Shown in pieces: positions 7,925-16,779 of a DNA stretch of 64,000 nt. The position numbers and the translations under genes were made by a program. Positions within the stretch are counted from its first letter, which is position 1. Each line of letters begins with the position of its first letter. The DNA is taken from assembly GCA_025054715.1 (NCBI GenBank), contig JANWYH010000001.1, positions 432,001 to 496,000 of the forward strand. The letters are read 5' to 3'. Origin of the DNA: Pyrinomonadaceae bacterium. GTDB taxonomy: Bacteria > Acidobacteriota > Blastocatellia > Pyrinomonadales > Pyrinomonadaceae. Under the pieces are notes generated by a model. That model saw nothing but the letters and a program-made list of their open reading frames with translations, was not told the DNA's origin and searched no databases.

Positions 7925-9916
7925 ATGGAGATTCTCACTAGTGATGAAATGATGGATAAAATTCTGGAGCTTGTCAAGGGAGCAGAGAGAAGCATTAAGA
8001 TAGCTTCTGCATGGATAAAGGGAAGGCACTTTGGAAGCGTGCTTGATTCTATCAGGGAGAAGGAGCAAAGTATTTCCCTTGAGATTATCCTGAGAGCCTC
8101 AGAGCTAGAGGACATGCGGATAACTGACGGAGGCGTATTCAAGAAAATAAGAGAAACAGGAGGTAAGATTTATCTGTGTGGTAGGCTTCATGCAAAGTTT
8201 ATTCTGGTGGACGAATGCAAAGTTGTGGTTGGTTCTGCTAACTTTACCGATAGCGGGCTTAGCGACAGCAAAAGCGGAAACTTAGAAGCGGGAACTTACT
8301 ATCAGGGAGCGGAAGATGATGATCAGGTTAAGAAACTGTTTGAGTATTTTGAGAGCATAAAGAAAGAACACTCCCTTGAACTGAACGAAAACCTTGTGGG
8401 GTTTGTACTGAATCCGGTGAGACCGGGGCACTTTGAGTTTCTTCTCCTGAATGAAGAGTTTACAGTTCACTCCTACGTAGAGGTGACACATAGAAGAGTA
8501 AAGTACCTTGGTAGGATAAGCTCTATCCATGCACACGATCTTGGCTTTTTCTCTAACCCCTTCTCTCAGAGTGATAACGGTGCTACTGCCCCAGTGGAAG
8601 ATCTTAGAAGAATACTCTCTGAAGATGGAGAGAAGAGCTGGAGAAAGGCGGCTCTCTATGCCTACTTTAGCGATAACAAAAGCCCATTCAGAATTGCAAG
8701 GGCAGAAGTAGTATGCGTGGTCCAAGAGGATTCCTTCAGCATGCCCGAGTATCCCTTTGATGCTGGCCTTCCCGTTTACAAGGCAGATAAGGAAACTATT
8801 GATACGGTGTTTCGCTCTAGATTGAATGGGGAGACGATGCCTCTAGTAGTAGGAAAAATAAGAGGCACAGACCTTCAAACTCGCATAGATCTTTGTGAAG
8901 TACTCAGGAGACACATGATGGTCACAGGCGTTACAGGGGCTGGAAAGAGCCATTTTGTAAAGACCATGATAAGAGAGATTCTGCATGAGTATACCGAACA
9001 CGTTCAAGTGATAGTCCTTGACCCCCATGGAGAGTATAGACAAGAATTTAATGATGGTGAGATTTACGTTTTCGAGGAAGTGCTTTTTCCTGTTAGAGGG
9101 GATGAGGTGAAAGAGCTTATTGCGGAGTCTGGTTTTGGCACGCTTGTAACCGGTAACTCAAACGAAGCACAATACATTAAGTCCAGCTTAGAAAAGTACA
9201 TAAGACCTTCAGCGAGCAAGACTTCCCTGATAGAAAAAAGCCTTAAAGATGTCTTGAGGGAAATAATCACTAATTCTCCTCCACCTGCAAGAGCCAGCGT
9301 ATCTGCAGAAGATAAAGAGAGAATAGTGAAAGAAATCATAGATTATCTTGAGGAGGTATATGGTGAAGGTTCTCTTAGTTGTCAGCCCGAAGTGTGTGAA
9401 AAGATAAATAATATAATCAACAGTTGTAAATCTCTGGTAATAGTAGATATGTCTCGAGTTACAAATTCCGATACCAGAACTAACCTTGCAGGTCTTTTGC
9501 TTCAGGAGATACTCAGACAAAACAGACAGGACCCCTCTAAAAAGAAGCTCGTAGTTATTGAGGAAGCTCAAAACTTTGCTCCAGAGAGATCCTACGGTGA
9601 CACCTCCGCAAGCAAGGAAAACCTTTCTCTTACCACTCTGCAAAGGCTTGCCACGGAGGGAAGGAAGTTTGGCATAGGGCTTGTAGTAGTCACCCAGCGG
9701 CCAGCACAGGTTAGCAAATCTGTGCTTTCGCAGATGAATACCCAGGTAGTCTTCAGAACCATAAGTAAACAGAATCTGGACGTTCTTGAGAGCTACATGG
9801 AAGACACTGGAAGAGGGCTTGTTGAACTTCTTCCTTCCTTCCCCACGGGCGTAGGTATAATAAGTGGTGTCGCGGTGCCATTTCCGATGGTGTTTGAGAG
9901 CAACGATGGAAACTAA
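7925..9916 (+). CDS. Fusion of a phospholipase D-like nuclease domain with a HerA-type DNA translocase
   Basis: 663 residues with two recognisable parts. Residues 1-150 are a single PLD (HKD) domain: H89-x-K91-x4-D96 and G103-S-x-N106 (LHAKFILVDE, VVGSANFTDSG). Residues about 155-270 look like the HAS-barrel that precedes HerA ATPases. Residues about 300-655 are the hexameric HerA/FtsK-like motor: Walker A GVTGAGKS (335-342), LDPHGEYR (365-372), Walker B VVIEEAQNFAP (543-553) with E546/E547, and TEGRKFGIGLVVVTQRP. HerA motors pump DNA for partner nucleases (NurA, or defence effectors such as SIR2 or DUF4297); here the nuclease domain is in cis. No partner gene is adjacent. Arginine is written mostly AGA/AGG, unlike the mixed CGT/CGA/AGA of neighbours, and both flanks are unusually long and gene-free, suggesting acquisition by transfer, perhaps from a thermophile. 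Role in anti-phage defence or DNA repair is inference. Confidence 0.85.
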   Translation: MEILTSDEMMDKILELVKGAERSIKIASAWIKGRHFGSVLDSIREKEQSISLEIILRASELEDMRITDGGVFKKIRETGGKIYLCGRLHAKFILVDECKVVVGSANFTDSGLSDSKSGNLEAGTYYQGAEDDDQVKKLFEYFESIKKEHSLELNENLVGFVLNPVRPGHFEFLLLNEEFTVHSYVEVTHRRVKYLGRISSIHAHDLGFFSNPFSQSDNGATAPVEDLRRILSEDGEKSWRKAALYAYFSDNKSPFRIARAEVVCVVQEDSFSMPEYPFDAGLPVYKADKETIDTVFRSRLNGETMPLVVGKIRGTDLQTRIDLCEVLRRHMMVTGVTGAGKSHFVKTMIREILHEYTEHVQVIVLDPHGEYRQEFNDGEIYVFEEVLFPVRGDEVKELIAESGFGTLVTGNSNEAQYIKSSLEKYIRPSASKTSLIEKSLKDVLREIITNSPPPARASVSAEDKERIVKEIIDYLEEVYGEGSLSCQPEVCEKINNIINSCKSLVIVDMSRVTNSDTRTNLAGLLLQEILRQNRQDPSKKKLVVIEEAQNFAPERSYGDTSASKENLSLTTLQRLATEGRKFGIGLVVVTQRPAQVSKSVLSQMNTQVVFRTISKQNLDVLESYMEDTGRGLVELLPSFPTGVGIISGVAVPFPMVFESNDGN

Positions 9917-10118
9917 AAGAAGAGGCCTAAAAGCAATTTATCTTGTTGGAGCTCCTAAGCTAGTTTTGATCCAGATAGTCCGATGATAACGATAATTCAA
10001 GTGATTAAGAAGGTGGTTAAGTTATGGAGTCTATCGAGGATAAGGTGTGAGTGGACTTGTTTCCCATGGCGCTACTGATAATAGTCTTGAGACTTTTCAA
10101 ATGCTTCTTGACTAAATC

Positions 10119-10147
10119 TTGACAAAATCGTAAATTATTTTTTGTAA
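10119..10147 (+). promoter_or_regulatory. Putative promoter of the Fur-family gene
   Basis: A perfect TTGACA (10119-10124) is followed after 17 bases by TTGTAA (10142-10147), 22 bases before the ATG at 10169. The -10 is weak. The rest of the 252-base gap 9917-10168 shows no gene or strong hairpin. Confidence 0.45.
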
Positions 10148-10168
10148 GTCTAAGCTTGGGTTGATTTT

Positions 10169-10591
10169 ATGGAGCGTTTGAATTTGAAAACAGTAGAAAA
10201 GCTGGCGAAGGAACATGGTATGAAGATGACGCCGCAGCGACGAGCAATAATAATGTATCTGCAGTCGGCGAAGAATCATCCTACGCCAGAAGACATCTTA
10301 AAAGTAGTAAACAGAAGATTTCCGATGGCTTCTCGAGCAACCGTTTATAACACAATTAACTGGTTGAAGGAACGTGGGTTACTGAAAGAGATTTTTGAAG
10401 GTGGAATTATGCGCCTTGATCCTAACTTCCATAGCCATCATCACTTTATCTGCCGTAAATGCGGTAAGGTTGAAGATATAGAGTTTGAGATGGTCCCTGA
10501 TATAGATGTTACTGAGCTTTCAAGAATTGGTGCTGTAGAAAATTTTGAACTGACTTTTCGAGGGTTATGCAAGAATTGTCAGTTGAAATAA
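10169..10591 (+). CDS. Fur/PerR-family metal-dependent transcriptional repressor
   Basis: 140-residue regulator. Winged helix at residues about 10-80, with MTPQRRAIIMYL and the recognition helix SRATVYNTINWL. The dimerisation half carries MRLDPNFHSHHHFICRKCGK, with clustered histidines for the regulatory metal and the first CxxC, and a C-terminal CKNC that completes a structural Cys4 zinc site. The HSHHHF arrangement and the aspartate in RLDPN resemble PerR (peroxide sensing by iron-catalysed histidine oxidation) more than classical Fur, but sequence alone does not settle this. It stands alone, without an adjacent peroxidase or iron transporter; the nearest redox gene is sqr. No clear ribosome site precedes the ATG. 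Confidence 0.88.
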   Translation: MERLNLKTVEKLAKEHGMKMTPQRRAIIMYLQSAKNHPTPEDILKVVNRRFPMASRATVYNTINWLKERGLLKEIFEGGIMRLDPNFHSHHHFICRKCGKVEDIEFEMVPDIDVTELSRIGAVENFELTFRGLCKNCQLK

Positions 10592-10867
10592 TGCAGGAAA
10601 GCCCTATTCTTTAACAGCGGGCAGAAATAATGTTGATTCGAAAATAATTAAAAGTGACTAGCGAGTAAGAGGATAGTCATTAAAGCAAACAAAGGAAACG
10701 AGGCTGACTCAAATAATAAAAGGTCTTATCCCACCTTAAATAGATGAGAAATTAGCTTAGCTCGGAGATGATAGCCACTACGCAGATATTGAGAAAGAGT
10801 TCCTATGTGCATGCCTCCTGATGAAGTAAGAAGCTCTGTCTTCTCTGCAAAGTGAAGTATTTCAGAG
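10592..10867. other. Gene-free stretch between fur-family gene and M28 peptidase
   Basis: About 280 bases between convergent genes, ahead of the terminator hairpin. It contains a weak hairpin AAGGT/ACCTT near 10719-10736 and a perfect 9-bp inverted repeat TCTTCTCTG (10839-10847) / CAGAGAAGA (10863-10871) whose second arm overlaps the terminator stem. No coding frame or known RNA was recognised. Confidence 0.5.
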
Positions 10868-10907
10868 AAGAAACTGCCATGCGCTAGCCAAGCAATGGCA
10901 GTTTCTT
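10868..10907. terminator. Bidirectional terminator hairpin of the peptidase gene
   Basis: Perfect 13-bp inverted repeat AAGAAACTGCCAT (10868-10880) / ATGGCAGTTTCTT (10895-10907) with a 14-base loop, four bases beyond the peptidase stop. Pyrimidine-rich tails follow on both strands (GTTTT on +, CTCT on -). Probably ends both the peptidase and the fur-family transcripts. Confidence 0.75.
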
Positions 10908-10910
10908 GTT

Positions 10911-12725
10911 TTAGTCTGTATAATGGGCGTGTTCCAAAGGTTCATAAAGGAAGCCGACGGTTAGGAAACTTGGAAAGACATCTGGAATTTCTTCATGTTC
11001 AACTAGGTGACCACAAATCGAATGGTTAAGTCTAGAGTTTCTGAAAGCAAGTTTTTCAAGTTCTGATTGAACGTCGAAGATTCTAAAGAATGAAGATTGT
11101 TCCATTGGTTTTCTGGGCAGTTTTTCGTCCATCATTGCGGTGTTATAGACGAAAGTAGCCATAATCACAGCGGAGCGTTTCAGGTCTTCCTCTATTAATC
11201 GGTCGGAGACATCTTGTGTTGTGTGCCATGTTCTAGCAAAATATTCGATCGGGTCTTGAATGAACTGAAATCCTGGAATTCCAACGGCATCGAAAGCAAG
11301 ATGATCAGTTCCTCCGGTTGAATTTATTGTTACGGTTGAAGCACCCCAATCCTTGAAAGGCTCGAACCATTTTTTGAAAATAGGTCTTAGCGCTTCGTTT
11401 CCTTGAAGAAAGATACCTCTTATCTGTCCAGTTCCGTTGTCGAGATTATAATAGGCGGAAATTTTGTCATAGTCAGCTTTTTTGTTTATCTGTCTAGAGA
11501 CTACGCCACCCATCATAGCTTGCATTGCTGAGCTATCCGAACCATCACCAATTGTAGCAAAATTTTTTGCGACATAGCCGCGTGATCCGAGAAGTCCTTG
11601 TTCTTCTCCAGTCCAAAGCGCGACTCTGATTGTGCGTCTAGGTTTCAAGCCGATTGCTTGAAGGATTCTGACAGCTTCCATTACAACGGCTGAACCAGCT
11701 GCGTTGTCAGTAGCGCCTGTGCCCGCGTGCCACGAGTCAAGGTGAGCGCCTAGCATTACAACTTCATCTTTCAGGTCTGTTCCGGGAATTTCAGCGATCG
11801 TATTGTAACCACGAAGGTCGTCTTCGTAAAACTTAGCTTCGAGATTAACAGTCATTGTTACTGGGATGCCTTGTTTTAGGAGGCGACAAATACGGTTGTA
11901 TTGCTCTACCTCCGCAACAATCTGAGGGATCGTTGGCTGTGCATTTTTTGAATAGACTCTAACTCCACCGAAAGGGTTTGGTTGTCCTTGTGATGGGTAA
12001 GGTGAAGCTCCCATGACTCTAATGGTGCCGGAGTCGGTGCTAGAACTTGGCTCTACTAAAACTGCAGCGCCTTCTTCAAAGTAAAAGCGGAGTTTTCTGG
12101 TGTTGAATTGAAATTGTCCCATTTGCTGTTGAGTTGGGCGGCGTGGTTCTTGCATTTCAGGAGTTTTTGCGGATTCCATTTTTGCGAGTTCTTCATCACT
12201 TCTGCGAGAGGCGACCGGATTAAACCCGGGCTTTATTTCTACGGGCGACGTAGTAAAAACAATTTTTCCTTTTAGTTTTCCTTTGTATTGCTCAAGCTCT
12301 TGTTCGTTTTTTGCGTCAACAAAAATCACTTCGCTGGTTATGCTTATTGAAGGAGACCATGCTTTCGGATAAGAGCGAAAGACTATATATTCGTCTGGAG
12401 TCTGAATTGCGGCGTAAAATTTTTTTAACTCCCAGCCACGACCAAATTCACCCCAGTCGTCGAGTGTTACGTTTTTTAGTCCCCATTTTTCAAATTGCTC
12501 TTTTGTCCAGAGACTTGCTCTCCTCTGTCCAGGCGAGTTTGTTAGTCTTGGACCGATTACGTCAGTAAGATATCGGGCTACTTGCATCACTTGCGAACGA
12601 TTCATGCCTTCATCTTTGATTTTCTGAATCGTAGCTTCATCGGGAACGAAAATTTCGCCTACAAAAGCAAAACTCGGTGAAAATAAAGCTAAAAGCAGAA
12701 CTAAACTTATACTTTTGCGAAACAT
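10911..12725 (-). CDS. Secreted M28-family zinc metallopeptidase
   Basis: 604 residues with an N-terminal signal peptide (MFRKSISLVLLLALFSPSFA), so exported. A PA-type insert (about 100-290) precedes the M28 catalytic domain: H328-x-D330 in LGAHLDSWH, D340 in ATDNAAGS, E374/E375 in WTGEEQGLLGSRGY, a fourth ligand in NLDNGTG, and H in STGGTDHLAF. Such enzymes are aminopeptidases or carboxypeptidases taking up peptides from outside. AGGAG precedes the start. After the usual family end (DEKLPRKP) there is an extra tail of about 60 residues that I do not recognise. Follows the acyl-CoA dehydrogenase/DinB pair on the same strand after 102 bases. Confidence 0.88.
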   Translation of the reverse strand: MFRKSISLVLLLALFSPSFAFVGEIFVPDEATIQKIKDEGMNRSQVMQVARYLTDVIGPRLTNSPGQRRASLWTKEQFEKWGLKNVTLDDWGEFGRGWELKKFYAAIQTPDEYIVFRSYPKAWSPSISITSEVIFVDAKNEQELEQYKGKLKGKIVFTTSPVEIKPGFNPVASRRSDEELAKMESAKTPEMQEPRRPTQQQMGQFQFNTRKLRFYFEEGAAVLVEPSSSTDSGTIRVMGASPYPSQGQPNPFGGVRVYSKNAQPTIPQIVAEVEQYNRICRLLKQGIPVTMTVNLEAKFYEDDLRGYNTIAEIPGTDLKDEVVMLGAHLDSWHAGTGATDNAAGSAVVMEAVRILQAIGLKPRRTIRVALWTGEEQGLLGSRGYVAKNFATIGDGSDSSAMQAMMGGVVSRQINKKADYDKISAYYNLDNGTGQIRGIFLQGNEALRPIFKKWFEPFKDWGASTVTINSTGGTDHLAFDAVGIPGFQFIQDPIEYFARTWHTTQDVSDRLIEEDLKRSAVIMATFVYNTAMMDEKLPRKPMEQSSFFRIFDVQSELEKLAFRNSRLNHSICGHLVEHEEIPDVFPSFLTVGFLYEPLEHAHYTD

Positions 12726-12803
12726 ATTTTTCTCCTTTGCTCTGACTCAGGAAAAGTTTACGAAACTTTTTTGAAAAGGTTTCTTTTTGAAAAGACAAAA
12801 AGC

Positions 12804-12823
12804 TTAAGTTACTGGTTACTTAA
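12804..12823 (-). terminator. Possible weak terminator after the DinB gene
   Basis: A dyad TTAAGT-x-AC..GT-x-ACTTAA, four bases beyond the DinB stop, followed on the minus strand by GCTTTTTG. The stem is AT-rich and interrupted by a mismatch, so strength is doubtful. Confidence 0.3.
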
Positions 12824-12827
12824 AAAT

Positions 12828-13316
12828 TTAGGTTTCATCCGCAGACGGTCCGTAAATAGAAGGAACGGGAATATCATTTAGCCTTAGATAAACGGAAAGC
12901 TGACCTCTATGATGTATAACATGGTTAAAGACTACGCTTCGTAGAACTTGGGCTCGTGGCATCGAAAACACCACTTTTTCACCTCTTCTTAATGTCCATG
13001 GTTTTGCCATTTCTTCTGTAGAAACTTTTGATAAGACTTCGATAGCATCTTTAAGGTTTTTGTCGAAGAACTCCATCAATTCAGAGTTAGTTTTTGGAGT
13101 GAACGGTTCATAGTCTCTGGCATTTAGATCGAATTCCTCCTTTTCCAGAACTTCTCTTATCCAGCCGATCATTTCAGCTATGTGAACGGCTAATCTTCCC
13201 ATAGTCATTGACTTTTCATGCGGGCGCCAATCAAACTTTTCCTTTGGGATACGCTCAAATACTTTACGCGTTGTTTTTGATTCTTGCTCCAACTCAGCAA
13301 TAAAATTGTTTTGCAT
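12828..13316 (-). CDS. DinB/YfiT-family metal-binding protein
   Basis: 162-residue four-helix-bundle protein of the DinB superfamily. Candidate metal-binding histidines are H45 (RLAVHIAEM) and the pair in VFNHVIHHRGQLSVYL, the signature of the family. Members act as thiol-dependent transferases or hydrolases (for example bacillithiol or mycothiol S-transferases), but most, including this one, have no defined substrate. An excellent ribosome site (AAGGAGG) lies inside the 14-base gap after the acyl-CoA dehydrogenase, so the two genes are co-transcribed. Family confident, function unknown. Confidence 0.82.
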   Translation of the reverse strand: MQNNFIAELEQESKTTRKVFERIPKEKFDWRPHEKSMTMGRLAVHIAEMIGWIREVLEKEEFDLNARDYEPFTPKTNSELMEFFDKNLKDAIEVLSKVSTEEMAKPWTLRRGEKVVFSMPRAQVLRSVVFNHVIHHRGQLSVYLRLNDIPVPSIYGPSADET

Positions 13317-13330
13317 GTTCTTGTGCCTCC

Positions 13331-14479
13331 TTAATTGTTGGATTTCAGAATCTGTTTTGCTATTACGAGCCTTTGGATTTCGCTAGTACCCTCGCCGATT
13401 GTGCAAAGTTTTGAATCTCTCCAGTATTTTTCAACTGGGTAATCTTTTGTGTATCCATAGCCGCCGTGAATTTGAATAGCTTCCTCTGCGACCTTGACGG
13501 CGATTTCTGATGCAAAAAGCTTTGCCATTGAGGAGTATTTCGTGACCTTTTTGCCGGCATCTTTCATAGCGGCGGCTTGAAGAGTTAATAGTCTTGCAGC
13601 TTCAATCTGCGTTGCCATATCGGCTAATTTGAACTGTATTGCTTGAAACTCAGCTATCGGACGACCGAATTGCACACGCTCCTTTGCATATTTCAAGGCA
13701 GCTTCATAGGCTCCTTGTGCGATGCCGACGGCAAGAGCAGCGATTGAGATTCTTCCTCCGTCAAGAATCTGCATTGCTTGCAAAAATCCTTCTCCTTCGT
13801 TACCTAATAGATTTTCTTCAGGAACGTAGCAATCTTCAAAAACTACAGATGCAGTTTCTGAAGCTCGCATGCCTAGTTTGTTTTCTTTCTTTTCAGCTCT
13901 GAAGCCTTGCATTGTTTTATCGAAAATAAAGGCTGAAATGCCTTTGTTACCTTTCTCTTTGTCGGTTACGGCAACTGCTACAAGCGTCTGGCAAGATATA
14001 GCGTGAGTGATAAAATTTTTTGAGCCATTTACAATCCATCCGCCGTTTGAACGAATAGCAGTTGTCTTAGTTCCTGAGGCATCTGAACCTGCTTGTGCCT
14101 CTGTAAGCCCCCAAGCTCCAAAATGCTCACCGCGAACAAGAGGAATCAAGTATTTTTGCTTTTGTTTTTCGCTTCCAAACATGTAAATATGATTTGAGCA
14201 TAAGGAATTGTGAGCAGCCACGGATAAACCAATCGAAGCATCTACTCTGCCAAGCTCTTCGATTATTGTTGCATATTCAACGTAACCTAAGCCGGCTCCG
14301 CCATATTCTTCTGGAAAGATGATTCCCATGAGTCCAAGCTCAGCTAACTTCGGCAATAACTCAATGGGAAAATGCTGGGTTTCATCCCACTCCATGACAT
14401 GCGGGCGAATCTCACTTTCTGCAAATTCACGAACGCTGTATTTTATCTGAAGCTGTTCTTCGTTTAGTTCAAACGTCAT
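13331..14479 (-). CDS. Acyl-CoA dehydrogenase (short-chain/butyryl type)
   Basis: FAD enzyme introducing the 2,3-double bond in acyl-CoA, the first step of beta-oxidation. 382 residues. Visible are the N-terminal helical domain with [11 protein letters not shown], the FAD/substrate loop [29 protein letters not shown], and the C-terminal [15 protein letters not shown]. The catalytic base E363 lies in the EGTSEIQR motif, as in short- and medium-chain enzymes. AGAGGTG precedes the ATG. Co-transcribed with the DinB gene. Exact chain length cannot be told. Confidence 0.93.
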   Translation of the reverse strand: MTFELNEEQLQIKYSVREFAESEIRPHVMEWDETQHFPIELLPKLAELGLMGIIFPEEYGGAGLGYVEYATIIEELGRVDASIGLSVAAHNSLCSNHIYMFGSEKQKQKYLIPLVRGEHFGAWGLTEAQAGSDASGTKTTAIRSNGGWIVNGSKNFITHAISCQTLVAVAVTDKEKGNKGISAFIFDKTMQGFRAEKKENKLGMRASETASVVFEDCYVPEENLLGNEGEGFLQAMQILDGGRISIAALAVGIAQGAYEAALKYAKERVQFGRPIAEFQAIQFKLADMATQIEAARLLTLQAAAMKDAGKKVTKYSSMAKLFASEIAVKVAEEAIQIHGGYGYTKDYPVEKYWRDSKLCTIGEGTSEIQRLVIAKQILKSNN

Positions 14480-14611
14480 ACACCTCTAATTGTAAAAGTT
14501 TTGTAAATTCCTAGTATCAGATTACCTTATTGCTACAAAAAATAAAACTTCGGCGTGCGTGATCTTAAAGAAACTTCTCTTATTTGTTTTCGAAGTGTAT
14601 GATAGTTTTTT

Positions 14612-15373
14612 ATGAGATATTGTCCGAAGTGTGGGCGAAACTACTCGGAAGATTTTGCTTTTTGCCTTGAGGATGGTTCGCCTTTATTGTTGCAATCTTC
14701 ACAACAGTCGCCGATGATTAATACTTTTTCTTCTCTAGAGGCAACGAGATTGCAAGCACCTTTTTATCAAGCTCGGCAAGAAAAAAAGTCGAGGTTAGGT
14801 ATCGTGACTGTGTTTGTCGTTTTGTTTGCCGGCTTTCTTGTAGCTTTGGGCGCAGCCATGCTTCTACTTGTTGGAACTAGCACAAATCAAGCGAATGTAA
14901 ATCGGTCAGAGGTCACGCCTTCTCAACAAAACTACCAAAACTCTAATGCTACTGACGTTACAAGTTCCGAAACCACAAATGCTAATGTTACTAATGTCAC
15001 CGGCTCTGAAAAAGCGAGAGATGAAACGAGTAAAGTCAAGGGTGATGAAATAACCGGCACATATAACGGTGTAGCTAAAAATCAACTTGGACAGAAAATC
15101 GGTTTTACCTTGAAGCTTGTTCAGAAAGGTTCTTCGATTGGTGGGAATGTCATTATAGCAAAACCTTTTGTCGGTTCTGGAAGGATAGTTTCCGGTTACA
15201 AAGATGGAGAGAGGATTGCTTTTACGTCTTATAATTCTGAATACAAGATAACGTTTCGTTGGGAAGGAGTAGTAAAGGGCAATGTTATTGAGGGTAGATA
15301 CACAGGCACTACTCCTGATCAGAGGATTGTCCCTAATCCAGAGTATGCTTCATGGCGTGCTAAAAGAGAATAG
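14612..15373 (+). CDS. Zinc-ribbon membrane-anchored protein of unknown function
   Basis: 253 residues. The N terminus has a short zinc-ribbon-like motif (C4PKC7GRNYSEDFAFC18LEDG), common at the start of acidobacterial membrane proteins. A single transmembrane helix (about 67-92, GIVTVFVVLFAGFLVALGAA) is followed by a Ser/Thr/Asn-rich linker (about 93-145) and a C-terminal beta-rich domain (about 146-253: ITGTYNGVAKNQLGQ, GVVKGNVIEGRYTG). The C-terminal domain would lie in the periplasm with the ribbon inside the cell. No enzymatic residues are apparent. Divergent from the acyl-CoA dehydrogenase and 65 bases ahead of trmFO. Confidence 0.75.
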   Translation: MRYCPKCGRNYSEDFAFCLEDGSPLLLQSSQQSPMINTFSSLEATRLQAPFYQARQEKKSRLGIVTVFVVLFAGFLVALGAAMLLLVGTSTNQANVNRSEVTPSQQNYQNSNATDVTSSETTNANVTNVTGSEKARDETSKVKGDEITGTYNGVAKNQLGQKIGFTLKLVQKGSSIGGNVIIAKPFVGSGRIVSGYKDGERIAFTSYNSEYKITFRWEGVVKGNVIEGRYTGTTPDQRIVPNPEYASWRAKRE

Positions 15374-15438
15374 TTATTGAAAGTCTTTGAGAACTTGCCT
15401 AAATATTAGCTAAGAGCCTTCTATCGGGAGCGTTTCTG

Positions 15439-16779
15439 ATGAAAAAAATAAATGTAATAGGCGGTGGTTTGGCTGGAGCAGAAGCGGCTTGGCAGGCAGC
15501 GAATATGGGCGTTCGGGTTGAGCTTTATGAAATGCGTCCTCTCAAACAAACGCCTGCTCACCGAACAGGTCTTTTTGCCGAGATAGTTTGCTCGAATTCT
15601 CTAAAGTCGGACGAAAAGGGCACAGCACCTCATCTTCTGAAACAGGAGCTTCGTCTTGGTGGCTCGTTGATAATGCAAGCTGCTGATGCTAATAGAGTTC
15701 CTGCAGGAGCGGCTTTGGCGGTTGATCGTCAACGCTTTGCCGAATTTATAACGTCGAAAATTCTTTCTCATCCTAACATAAAAGTAATACGAGAAGAGGT
15801 AACTAAAATTCCTCATGATGAAATAACAATCATTGCCACGGGTCCGCTAACGAGTGATGCGCTGACTGAAGATATAATAAGGTTTACTGGTAGCGATCAG
15901 CTTTACTTTTATGACGCTATTGCTCCGATTATTTCAGCCGATTCGATTGATATGAGTGTGGCTTTCAAAGCGGCTCGTTATGGGAAAGGTGGGGATGATT
16001 ACATAAACTGCCCGATGAATAAGGAACAATACGAAAGGTTTTATTATGAGCTAATAAACGCAAAATCCGTTCCACTTAAGCGTTTTGAGGAGACGCGTTG
16101 GTTTGAGGCGTGCTTACCGATTGAGGAGATAGCTCGTCGAGGTATTGACACTTTGCGCTTCGGTCCGATGAAGCCTAAAGGATTGATTGATCCGAAGACA
16201 GGGCGAGAACCTTATGCTGTTGTTCAGTTAAGGGCGGAAAACTTGATGGCTGATGCCTATGGGATGGTAGGCTTTCAGAATCATCTTCGCTATCCCGAAC
16301 AGCAAAGAGTTTTTCGTCTAATACCAGGTCTTGAAAATGCGGAATTCTTGCAATATGGTCAGATTCATCGCAACACATACATAAATTCGCCGAAAATATT
16401 GTTTGAAACCTTGCAAACTCGAAAAAAAACGAATATTTTCTTTGCAGGACAAATTACGGGCGTAGAAGGCTATCTTGAATCCGTAGGAACAGGCTGGCTT
16501 GCAGGTATCAATGCTGCTAGATTGGCTCTTGGAAAAGAGCCTATCAAAGCTCCGAAGACCTCGGCAATCGGCGCTTTATGTCGTTATGTTTCCAGCGTAG
16601 AGACCGACAATTTTCAGCCTGTTAATATCACATTTGGTTTACTTGAGCCTCTGCCAGAAGAGATTAGAAGAAACTATCGTCAAAAGCGGGAAAGGCATCT
16701 AAAACAAATAGAAATAGCTCTGACAGATTGGGAGAAGCTGTTAGATGAGATTCGTCCTGCAGCAATTGCGAACTTTTGA
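15439..16779 (+). CDS. trmFO: Methylenetetrahydrofolate-tRNA-(uracil-5-)-methyltransferase TrmFO
   Basis: Folate- and FAD-dependent enzyme forming m5U54 (ribothymidine) in the tRNA T-loop. 446 residues, the normal size. FAD motif INVIGGGLAGAEAAWQ at the N terminus, EMRP, then EIVCSNSLKS with the conserved C51. A second conserved Cys is in FEACLPIEEIARRG. FAGQITGVEGYLES, near residue 337, is the GidA-like signature. The ribosome site GGGAG precedes the ATG. The end overlaps the VWA gene by 35 bases. Confidence 0.95.
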   Translation: MKKINVIGGGLAGAEAAWQAANMGVRVELYEMRPLKQTPAHRTGLFAEIVCSNSLKSDEKGTAPHLLKQELRLGGSLIMQAADANRVPAGAALAVDRQRFAEFITSKILSHPNIKVIREEVTKIPHDEITIIATGPLTSDALTEDIIRFTGSDQLYFYDAIAPIISADSIDMSVAFKAARYGKGGDDYINCPMNKEQYERFYYELINAKSVPLKRFEETRWFEACLPIEEIARRGIDTLRFGPMKPKGLIDPKTGREPYAVVQLRAENLMADAYGMVGFQNHLRYPEQQRVFRLIPGLENAEFLQYGQIHRNTYINSPKILFETLQTRKKTNIFFAGQITGVEGYLESVGTGWLAGINAARLALGKEPIKAPKTSAIGALCRYVSSVETDNFQPVNITFGLLEPLPEEIRRNYRQKRERHLKQIEIALTDWEKLLDEIRPAAIANF

